Assembly: GCA_030695785.1 (NCBI GenBank)
Contig: JAUYPR010000023.1
Location: forward strand, 1 to 21,160
Length of the DNA: 21,160 nt
Source of the DNA: a bacterium
GTDB lineage: Bacteria > Patescibacteriota > Microgenomatia > JAUYPR01
Direction of reading: 5' to 3'
Shown here: positions 1 to 6,421 of the stretch, one piece after another
Position numbering within the stretch: the stretch's first letter is position 1
Layout of the letters: each line of letters opens with the position of its first letter
Program-made: the position numbers and the translations under genes
The notes under the pieces: model-generated
Told to the model about the DNA's origin: nothing
Seen by the model: the letters and a program-made list of their open reading frames with translations, nothing else
The model's database searches: none

Positions 1-398
1 GCCTCAATTGCGTGAAAGTCAGGACTATCAATATCGTGCTCTGAATTGTAGATCATCACCTGCGACGCGATATCAACATTATTGCCGATGGTCAGTTTGT
101 GCCGTCCATCTAAAAAAATGCCGTCGCCCAACACGGTATTGCTGCCAATAGTGATATTCAAGGAATTGTAAAAGCGCAACATCCAGTGGATATGTGTCTG
201 TGCTCCAATATTCATACCAAAGAGAAATCGGTACAGAAAAAGTCGGATCATATGGCTTGGTATCAATCCGGCCAACGTCCCAAGAAAAATGAAAAAATCA
301 AACACGCCGCTTAACATGCGGCTTGCAACCTTCTCAAGAAACCGATCGACCGTGAGTTTTTTCGGCGCATGTCCTTCGCGGATACGTGACTCATCCAT
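1..398 (-). CDS. Hexapeptide-repeat (LbH) acyltransferase, 3' end cut by window edge
   Basis: Reading leftward from ATG at 396-398 gives 132 residues before the window ends. Residues about 34-60 are hydrophobic. They are followed by hexapeptide-type turns (NITIGSNTVLGDGIFLDG, then LTIGNNVDIASQVMIYNSEH). This pattern is typical of WcaF/WbbJ-like O-acetyltransferases that form left-handed beta helices; the catalytic-type His lies in NSEHDI. Family knowledge says these enzymes move an acetyl group from acetyl-CoA to a sugar hydroxyl; the substrate here is unknown. The start is supported by AAAGGG at 405-410, six bases upstream. The first 8 bases overlap the end of the GT4 gene upstream, so the two are probably co-translated. 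Acetylation of the glycan built by the neighbouring glycosyltransferases is the natural role, but this is inference. The missing C-terminus prevents a fuller classification. Confidence 0.85.
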   Translation of the reverse strand, partial: MDESRIREGHAPKKLTVDRFLEKVASRMLSGVFDFFIFLGTLAGLIPSHMIRLFLYRFLFGMNIGAQTHIHWMLRFYNSLNITIGSNTVLGDGIFLDGRHKLTIGNNVDIASQVMIYNSEHDIDSPDFHAIE

Positions 399-1497
399 GG
401 GCAACCCTTTCTAAAACATTCAGTGTCGTTTGCGCGGTTTTCTCCCAAGAAAATTGCTGTATGCGCAACTTCCCGCGCGTTTTGAAAACTGATGAAGATT
501 GAAGCGCTCGTTCCATCCCTCGCGTCATGGACGATACATCGTTTGGGTCAACCAAGACGCCCGCTCGCCCTACCACTTCGGGGAGACTCGAGACATTCGA
601 CGCAACGACCGGGACGCCTGATGCCATCGCCTCTAAAACCGGAATGCCAAACCCCTCATAAAACGATGGGAGGACGAACAGCGACGCGAGCCGCATAATG
701 GCTGGGAGGTCGTTGTCAGGAACATAGTCGAGAAATTTGACGTGGCGGTCCAAATCCAGTTTTTTGGCTGTTGCGAAGATCTCGTCATAGATCCAACCTT
801 TTTTGCCCACAACAATAAGTGAGAAATCCGGATGGTCAAGCAAAAACATATGGAATGCGTGCAGAAGTCCGTTCACGTTTTTTCGCGGCTGAAGAGTTCC
901 AACAAAAAGGACAAATTTTGAGGGCAAGCGATACTGTTCCCGAGCCTCACCGAGACGCGTATGAGGCATTGGAGCAGAAAAGTGATCGTTCACGGCCAAT
1001 GGTGTCACTGTCACATTTTCTCCAGGAATACCGTACGTGTTGATTATAGCATCCTTGGAGAATTGTGAGATCGTCAGGATGTGGCTGGCGTGACAAACGG
1101 TATATTGTGTCCCTTCTTTTAATTGAAGCAGATCCTTTTTTCGGAAGAACGACGAAAACTCCGGCTGTAAAAACGACAGATCAAAAATAGTCGCGACAAT
1201 AGGAACTGGAGACCAACGTGGAATATAATGCGTGGGAGAAAAAAAGACGTCGGGCTTCTTCTTTATCGTCAGAAGATATTTGGGCAGGGTGAAACGAGTC
1301 CAAAACCGCCGCGGTCGCAACACATGATATTGAAATCGTGCGTTTCCGTTTGGAAGATCGGCTTTCGGTTGATTGGGAAGCAGGATATCGAAGGTGTGAT
1401 CGGAGTGCTGAAACTGCCGTAAGAGGTTCAGTCCATAAACCCCGCTACCGACTCGTCCTTCTGCATTTGCCTCAAATCCATCCATCGCAATCCGCAT
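391..1497 (-). CDS. GT4-family (GT-B fold) glycosyltransferase
   Basis: The protein has 368 residues from the ATG at 1495-1497 (MRIAMDGFEANAEG). An upstream ATG at 1536 would add 13 residues that overlap the divergent gene and lie before the first beta strand, so I prefer 1497. It has an N-terminal Rossmann domain with GRVGSGVYG, then VGTLQPRKN opening the second Rossmann domain, and the GT4 signature YEGFGIPVLEAM, whose two glutamates are near residues 281 and 289. SLPEVVGRAGVLVDP is the usual donor-domain tail. GT4 enzymes transfer a sugar from an NDP-sugar with retention, in the cytoplasm or at the inner membrane face. It resembles the other GT4 at 4586-5680 (both have FSW(E/K)KTA near the C-terminus), so the two may be distant paralogues. 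No Shine-Dalgarno site precedes it; a TATACA hexamer lies 8 bases before the ATG. It is followed by the acyltransferase with an 8-base overlap. Confidence 0.92.
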   Translation of the reverse strand: MRIAMDGFEANAEGRVGSGVYGLNLLRQFQHSDHTFDILLPNQPKADLPNGNARFQYHVLRPRRFWTRFTLPKYLLTIKKKPDVFFSPTHYIPRWSPVPIVATIFDLSFLQPEFSSFFRKKDLLQLKEGTQYTVCHASHILTISQFSKDAIINTYGIPGENVTVTPLAVNDHFSAPMPHTRLGEAREQYRLPSKFVLFVGTLQPRKNVNGLLHAFHMFLLDHPDFSLIVVGKKGWIYDEIFATAKKLDLDRHVKFLDYVPDNDLPAIMRLASLFVLPSFYEGFGIPVLEAMASGVPVVASNVSSLPEVVGRAGVLVDPNDVSSMTRGMERALQSSSVFKTRGKLRIQQFSWEKTAQTTLNVLERVAHG

Positions 1498-1520
1498 ACG
1501 CTCAATGTATACTTTGCTGG
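1498..1520. promoter_or_regulatory. Compact divergent promoter between GT4 and the first SGNH gene
   Basis: Only 23 bases separate the two divergent start codons. They contain CAATGTATACTTTG (1503-1516), a near-palindrome around GTATAC. On the plus strand TATACT (1508-1513) is a good -10 hexamer ending 7 bases before the ATG at 1521. On the minus strand TATACA (1511-1506) ends 8 bases before the ATG at 1497. If these are -10 boxes, transcription starts at or next to the start codon in both directions. No convincing -35 is visible (TCGCAA at 1485-1490 is a weak match). The site could instead, or also, be an operator. Confidence 0.45.
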
Positions 1521-3050
1521 ATGACGATGCAAGCAAACTTCTCTCGTTTACAACAAATCATCACCGAACTTGCCCCGTTTGCCGCTGGATGGCTTGTCGT
1601 TACTGTTATCCTTTTTGGCGGACTCATCATCTGTTTCCGTCTGTACCGATCTGGAAAGCGAGTGCTTATTTTTCCTGGAAACCTCGTCGTTCTTTTCCTT
1701 ATCGTCACCACGTTCCTCTTACCCCTGGAAATCTTTTTCCGCTTTTTCTACGATACAACCGATAACTTTGCGCTCGCTACGACGCACCGGTGGGTTGCAC
1801 GACATGTTGTTTACAACAGTTTGAACTTTCGAGATCGAGAATTTTCTGGATTGAAAGATGAAGGGGTTGTCCGTATTGGAGTCATTGGTGATTCTTTCAC
1901 CTATGGTCAAGGCATCAATGATGTGCAGAATCGATTGACGAATATGCTCGAGAACAGGTTGCGGGATCAAAAGGTTGAGATCTATAATCTTGGCCGTGTA
2001 GGTGCATCCACCCGCGATCAAATGAGTAATCTTGTCTCGCTACAGGACCCCATTGCGCAATTCGACTTCGATGCACTCCTCTTGGTATATGTTTTGAACG
2101 ATATTGATGGTGATATGGCAATACGCAGGTTATACCTTGATGATCCCTTCTTTATCGTGAGAAGAAGAGAACCGATAAAAGCAATATTTGACCATTCCTT
2201 CGCACTTGAGTTCTTGCTCTTCCGTGCATCCGCTATCTATCATGATATCTCCCGATCGAAGAATACCGAGGCCATCGCCGCATACCACAACCAACATGAC
2301 TGGGAGGAACATCAAAAAACATTTCTCATGCTCAAAGAGTTTGCCGAGGCAACTCAAACGCCGCTCGCTGTTGTTGTGTTTCCATTCGTCCATGCTCTTG
2401 AAGACCCATCGGTGATCGCTGTCCACGAACAACTCGCGGCGTTTTTTTCCCGTTTCAAGATACCCTTCCTCGATCTTCGACAGACTTTGTTGAACGAACC
2501 CCCAGGAAGCCTCACTGTTGGGCGATTTGATGTCCATCCAAATGAAAAAGCCAATGCTCTGGCCGTTGCGCCCATGATTGACTTTTTGTTTTCAAAAGAT
2601 CTCCTAAGACCTCGAGCAACATTTCCTTCTCTTAAGCATGGTGTTTTGCAGCACTTGCGTTTTGAAACGATGATCAACTCAACGTTCTTGAAGACAACGG
2701 ATGGGCAAAAGTGGAAGCTTTTCGGCCTCGAAAAGCGATGTCAAGCTGACCTTCCTCCACTGTCCAATATTATCGCTCCCAACACTCCAATAACAATATC
2801 CGCTGCAGATGAAACACGTCCAAATGACGGTGTCTTTGTTTGGTTCGACGTTGCACACGAGACAAAACAATCTCTCAATGAAACCCTGCTTCGCGAAGGG
2901 ATTGCCATGCCTGCACGAATGAACTACACCATGACTGACGCAATTCGCATGTTTGGATCCGCCTGGCAGGCCAGACTTGATGGAAAAGGAATATGGCGAA
3001 CGTGTTCTTTCTCTGAACTCTTTCCAGAGACCGACGTGTATACTAGATAA
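1521..3050 (+). CDS. Membrane-anchored SGNH/GDSL hydrolase-like protein with C-terminal SNase-like domain (copy 1)
   Basis: The protein has 509 residues from ATG 1521 (an in-frame ATG at 1527 is equally possible). The open frame extends left to 1338, but that part is antisense to the GT4 gene. Two membrane segments (about 23-40 and 54-73) are followed by an extracytoplasmic SGNH domain. It has block I with VIGDSFTYGQGI (Ser125), block II with YNLGRVGASTRD, block III with VLNDID (Asn193), and block V with DVHPNE (Asp337, His339), so the catalytic residues look intact. Residues about 384-496 read like a staphylococcal-nuclease fold: DGQKWKLFGLE, then SLNETLLREGIA, then AWQARLDGKGIW. The nuclease Arg/Glu/Arg residues are not seen, so it would be a degenerate domain. 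Cys407 and Cys495 match cysteines in the next gene and may form a disulfide. SGNH proteins in glycan loci often remove or transfer acyl groups; the role here is not established. Confidence 0.9.
   Translation: MTMQANFSRLQQIITELAPFAAGWLVVTVILFGGLIICFRLYRSGKRVLIFPGNLVVLFLIVTTFLLPLEIFFRFFYDTTDNFALATTHRWVARHVVYNSLNFRDREFSGLKDEGVVRIGVIGDSFTYGQGINDVQNRLTNMLENRLRDQKVEIYNLGRVGASTRDQMSNLVSLQDPIAQFDFDALLLVYVLNDIDGDMAIRRLYLDDPFFIVRRREPIKAIFDHSFALEFLLFRASAIYHDISRSKNTEAIAAYHNQHDWEEHQKTFLMLKEFAEATQTPLAVVVFPFVHALEDPSVIAVHEQLAAFFSRFKIPFLDLRQTLLNEPPGSLTVGRFDVHPNEKANALAVAPMIDFLFSKDLLRPRATFPSLKHGVLQHLRFETMINSTFLKTTDGQKWKLFGLEKRCQADLPPLSNIIAPNTPITISAADETRPNDGVFVWFDVAHETKQSLNETLLREGIAMPARMNYTMTDAIRMFGSAWQARLDGKGIWRTCSFSELFPETDVYTR
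3037..3044 (+). promoter_or_regulatory. Possible -10 element before the second SGNH gene
   Basis: TGTATACT lies inside the last codons of the first SGNH gene, 11 bases before ATG 3056. The overlapping TAGATA (3044-3049) ends 6 bases before that ATG. The second SGNH gene has no Shine-Dalgarno site (AGATAAAACAC precedes it), so a private leaderless start is possible. The element also encodes Val-Tyr-Thr, so chance is a real alternative. Confidence 0.25.
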
Positions 3051-3055
3051 AACAC

Positions 3056-4609
3056 ATGATAAATATACTTCTGCGGATACAACATGCACTTCTTCCCTTC
3101 ATTCCGTTTCTTACCATTTTGACGTTTGTCCTTTTGATCTCGATTGTCGGCCTTTTCTTCCTTCATCGTCAACAAAAAAAACAATCGAAAAGAGACTGGC
3201 GTATCATTCTTCCTGCAAATTTCTTGTTTCTGGTTATGTTTCTCTCTCTTGGTCTTCTCATCGCCGAAGTCTATTTCCGCACCATGTATGACGCGACGGA
3301 TAATCTCTTTTTTCTCCAAACATCACAACGGTGGTGGGAGAAACATGTCATATTAAATAACGCTACTTTTCGCGACACGGATTTCTCTGGCGTCAAAACA
3401 CGGGGAACAATCAGAATCGGCGTGTTGGGCGATTCGTATACCATTGGCCAGGGCATTAAAAACCGCGAAGATCTTTTTACTGAACAGCTCGAACAAATCT
3501 TATCAACGCCAGAACGACCGGTAGAAGTCTACAATATGGGTCGCAGTGGCTGGACCACCCGCGACGAAGTCACCACGCTGTTGTCCCCACCAGGAGCAGT
3601 GGCGCAGTATCGGTTCGATGTCCTGATTCTTGCCTATGTCCCAAATGACATCAGGGGTGCTTTGAACCTTTCTCTTCTTCCATCAGAGGAAGAGTATAAG
3701 AACATTCGAACCTCACCTTTGCTTCAACCTTTTTTTGATCATTCGATGGCACTTGAGTTTTTATTCTTCAAAGCACTCGCCTACAAAGACGTCCTCTTCG
3801 CCGATGAAGAACAGGTGGCCCAAAACGCGTTCGATAATTCTGATGCTTGGGAAGACCATCAGAAAACATTGGCCTTTTTTAGTCATGCCGTACCATCATT
3901 GAGAACTCCAACGGTCGTTGCCTTTTTCCCATTTCTCCATCACCTCAAAGATGAGACACAAGATCAAATGTATTCGAAAGTCAAAAACATTTTTGAGAAA
4001 AATAATATCCCCATCATCAATTTTCTTAAGATTTTCCGGTCATCCAATGAAACATCATTGGTGGTGAGTGAGTCTGATGCACATCCGAATGAACGCGCAC
4101 ATCGGATCATCGCAGAGGAAATTGCGTCATTCCTCCAAAAAAACAATCTTCTCCAGCCTAGACAACCTGCATTGACGTCGAGCGACCTCTCCGCAACACC
4201 GCAGATACTCAAAGGTTGGCCAACCATCTCGACCATCCAACTCGAAGGTCTGGGGAGAAGACCTCTTGCAGGAATTGGCGACGTTGACACGAAAGATCAC
4301 GCGGCATGTCGATCAGACATGCAAAGGATCAGTCCACTGTTTCCGCGCAATGCACCCGTTAGTATCCGACCCATCGCCACTTCACCTGCGGCGCCAGTGT
4401 TTCTCGAGATGAAGACATCTTCTGGGGAAAAAATCTCCATGAACCTTACCATTCTCTCTGAAGGGGAAGCACTCCCGCTTACCATTAACCTTCGAACCCC
4501 CGATGCCATTCCACTTTTGCACGCGGCCTGGCAAGCACGGCTTGCCAAAAAAGGACTCTGGGGGCGTTGCACCGCAGAGGAATTGTCAGCGGCGTTTCGG
4601 AAGGAATGA
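3056..4609 (+). CDS. Membrane-anchored SGNH/GDSL hydrolase-like protein with C-terminal SNase-like domain (copy 2)
   Basis: The 517-residue protein is a tandem paralogue of the gene just upstream, 5 bases away. It has the same order: membrane segments at about 13-36 and 51-72, the juxtamembrane stretch YDATDNLFFLQTSQRWWEKH (compare YDTTDNFALATTHRW in copy 1), then the SGNH domain with VLGDSYTIGQGI (Ser127), YNMGRSGWTTRDE, YVPNDI (Asn197) and SDAHPNE (Asp341, His343). The C-terminal part (about 390-505) keeps MNLTILSEGEAL and AWQARLAKKGLWGRC but has a weaker front half (ISTIQLEGLG). Cys418 and Cys505 match the cysteine pair of copy 1. The spacing of the domains is conserved although the sequences have diverged widely, so the duplication is old and both copies are probably kept by selection. 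The last 24 bases overlap the convergent GT4 gene. Confidence 0.9.
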   Translation: MINILLRIQHALLPFIPFLTILTFVLLISIVGLFFLHRQQKKQSKRDWRIILPANFLFLVMFLSLGLLIAEVYFRTMYDATDNLFFLQTSQRWWEKHVILNNATFRDTDFSGVKTRGTIRIGVLGDSYTIGQGIKNREDLFTEQLEQILSTPERPVEVYNMGRSGWTTRDEVTTLLSPPGAVAQYRFDVLILAYVPNDIRGALNLSLLPSEEEYKNIRTSPLLQPFFDHSMALEFLFFKALAYKDVLFADEEQVAQNAFDNSDAWEDHQKTLAFFSHAVPSLRTPTVVAFFPFLHHLKDETQDQMYSKVKNIFEKNNIPIINFLKIFRSSNETSLVVSESDAHPNERAHRIIAEEIASFLQKNNLLQPRQPALTSSDLSATPQILKGWPTISTIQLEGLGRRPLAGIGDVDTKDHAACRSDMQRISPLFPRNAPVSIRPIATSPAAPVFLEMKTSSGEKISMNLTILSEGEALPLTINLRTPDAIPLLHAAWQARLAKKGLWGRCTAEELSAAFRKE

Positions 4610-5680
4610 TGGGAGTATTGCTTGATACACTGCAAGGGTTTGCTCGGCGGTTTTTTTCCACGAAAATTTCTTTGCGTGAATCCTGCCCCGTCGAATGCGG
4701 TCATTGCGTTCAGCAGCTTTGAGGTCGCACACGATCTCGAGTGTTTTGCGCATATCCTCCACATCCTCAGGATTCACATACAACGCAGCCGAACCGCCAA
4801 CCTCAGGCATGGAAGATGTGTCAGACGCCACCACCGGGGTTCCGACTGACATCGCTTCAAGCAGGGGGAGACCAAACCCTTCGTAGAGTGAGGGGTACAC
4901 AAGCGCAATCGCGCCTGCGTAGAGCGCTGGTAGGTCGGCAAGCTCAACTGAAGGAAGATGGATCGTTCGTTCGGGAAAAGCAGGCGGTTCCCCCCAACCA
5001 ATCCCGCCAACAATAACAAGATGCGGAGGTTTCCGCATCAGAGAAAATGCTTTAAACAAACGTTCATAATTTTTCCGCGGCTGCACTGTCCCGACTGCGA
5101 GGAGATACTGCTGCGGAAGATGATATTTTTCTTTGACGCTTTTGACTGCCTCATCAGTTTGAGGACCGAAGATCCCTCTGGCTGCTTCTGGGATAACAAC
5201 AATTCGATGTTCTTCAACATTGAATAATCGCATAAGATCTTGTTTCGTCGAGTTTGAGACACAGATGATGTTGTCCGCTTCTTTCACAACCCACTTCATT
5301 TTGCGGCCATGCACTGCACGAATCGTTGGATGATGCTCTGCGGGAAAAAGAAATGGGGCAAGATCATGCACAGTGGTGACGATTTTTTTTGCGGTCGGCG
5401 GTTGTGTCCAGTCAGACGCATGCCAAAGGTCAAAATGGTCGAGAAGATAGTCGGGTCCCAATACGTGGAAACGATTCCACAAGAAATCTAGTGCGGCCGG
5501 GGGGAGGGGGAATCGATTGATCGGCGTTAGTCCATCCGGAGGAGATTGACGCAAACTTCCAAAGAAAAATGCGATCGCGTTTGGACGCAATTCTTTCAAA
5601 GCCCGCGCAAGCTCGATCGTATACACCCCAACCCCAGTATTCGCATACGCCGCCTGGGAAATATCGAGAACAACACGCAT
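4586..5680 (-). CDS. GT4-family (GT-B fold) glycosyltransferase
   Basis: The protein has 364 residues from ATG 5678-5680 (MRVVLDISQAAYANTGVGVY, with the glycine-rich N-terminal loop GVGVY). VTTVHDLAPF and VSNSTKQDL are typical GT4 N-domain elements. VGTVQPRKNYERL starts the second domain, and YEGFGLPLLEAM carries the paired glutamates (near 267 and 275), followed by TPVVASDTSSMPEVGG. It is expected to transfer a hexose, often mannose-like, from an NDP donor to a lipid-linked acceptor; the sugar cannot be read from sequence. It lies 21 bases downstream of a methyltransferase gene and could be the last gene of the long operon. However, TGTACAAT sits 7 bases before its ATG and there is no Shine-Dalgarno site, which suggests its own start. 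Its stop is inside the oppositely oriented SGNH gene. Confidence 0.92.
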   Translation of the reverse strand: MRVVLDISQAAYANTGVGVYTIELARALKELRPNAIAFFFGSLRQSPPDGLTPINRFPLPPAALDFLWNRFHVLGPDYLLDHFDLWHASDWTQPPTAKKIVTTVHDLAPFLFPAEHHPTIRAVHGRKMKWVVKEADNIICVSNSTKQDLMRLFNVEEHRIVVIPEAARGIFGPQTDEAVKSVKEKYHLPQQYLLAVGTVQPRKNYERLFKAFSLMRKPPHLVIVGGIGWGEPPAFPERTIHLPSVELADLPALYAGAIALVYPSLYEGFGLPLLEAMSVGTPVVASDTSSMPEVGGSAALYVNPEDVEDMRKTLEIVCDLKAAERNDRIRRGRIHAKKFSWKKTAEQTLAVYQAILPSFLPKRR

Positions 5681-5687
5681 AGAAGGT

Positions 5688-5695
5688 ATTGTACA
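5688..5695 (-). promoter_or_regulatory. Candidate -10 element (TGTACAAT) for the GT4 gene at 4586-5680
   Basis: TGTACAAT on the minus strand ends 7 bases before the ATG and lies in the only real gap (21 bases) between this gene and the upstream methyltransferase. No clear -35 is present (CGGCTT at the expected place). The ATG has no Shine-Dalgarno site (ACCTTCT precedes it), so a leaderless transcript is plausible. Confidence 0.4.
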
Positions 5696-5701
5696 TGGAA
5701 A

Positions 5702-6421
5702 TCACTGCTCAAGCCGCACGGTAAAAATTACCCGGTAACAATGGCCGAAGTTGAGGAAGCGGCGGAAGGGGACAATGAGCAATAGCCCCTTGAGGTAAAA
5801 ATAATACGACCAGCGCCAGGGGAAAATCCACCATTGGATAAGAAATTGGCGCATGCCGATGTTTAGGTTTTTTTCTTTTGTGATGCTTCCCTTTCGGCCG
5901 TTTTGTGCGAGGGCTGCGTGGATCATTTCCAGAACGTCTTCACCATCGGGCAACCGGTACCGTGCGTGTTCTTCCATTGAAGGTTCGTGCTTTTTGCGCC
6001 AAAACTGATACAACAAATCCATCTGCATATCGTGCTTCCGGCTATTCGTTCCACATGGGACAGCAATGACAACAAGATGCCGCGCAACCCGCACCATCTC
6101 GAAAACTGCTTTTTGTCTGTCTTCATTTGGAAGGTGTTCCAACATGTCGCTTGAGAGGACCACATCATAACTTTTATCGTCGCACAATATTTGTAGTGCA
6201 CTCCCCTTTTTCAGATGAAGATCTTTTGTGAATGGGTGTTTGATTCCAGGATCAACGGCGTCAACCGCTCGACCGAGATAGGGCACAATACCCCACTCCC
6301 CTGCCCCAATCTCAAGGATCGTCGCAGAATGGCCGAGTGTTTGATCCAACACTGTGATTGCATGAACGATCGGTAAATACCGAATCGCTCCCTCTGGATG
6401 CTGACCACGTAAAAAATTCAC
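5702..6421 (-). CDS. Class I SAM-dependent methyltransferase
   Basis: The protein has 239 residues and a GTG start at 6421-6419. The GTGA overlaps the stop of the upstream DUF2079 gene by 4 bases. A full AAGGAG at 6428-6433, six bases upstream, fixes this start. Motif I is ILEIGAGEWG (35-44), followed by an acidic loop (VDPGI) and the post-motif VVLSSDMLEHLP, typical of Methyltransf_11/23-type enzymes. The strand HLVVIAVPCG follows. The C-terminal 60 residues are rich in aromatic and hydrophobic residues (WWIFPWRWSYYFYLKGLLLIVPF), so the enzyme may sit on the inner membrane face, consistent with a lipid-linked substrate. The target could be a sugar hydroxyl or carboxyl; it is not determined. 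It is the last gene of the tightly packed operon unless the GT4 21 bases further on is included. Confidence 0.85.
   Translation of the reverse strand: MNFLRGQHPEGAIRYLPIVHAITVLDQTLGHSATILEIGAGEWGIVPYLGRAVDAVDPGIKHPFTKDLHLKKGSALQILCDDKSYDVVLSSDMLEHLPNEDRQKAVFEMVRVARHLVVIAVPCGTNSRKHDMQMDLLYQFWRKKHEPSMEEHARYRLPDGEDVLEMIHAALAQNGRKGSITKEKNLNIGMRQFLIQWWIFPWRWSYYFYLKGLLLIVPFRRFLNFGHCYRVIFTVRLEQ

Noticed and set aside
1338..1520. N-terminal extension of the first SGNH gene (open frame back to 1338)
   Set aside because: It lies antisense to the well-supported GT4 coding region, reads as a non-family sequence, and the SGNH membrane anchor begins only after 1521.
4630..4655. GCAA...TTGC followed by a run of T, as a possible terminator after the second SGNH gene
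   Set aside because: The stem is only 4 base pairs and 7 bases separate it from the T-run; the sequence is coding for the GT4 on the other strand.
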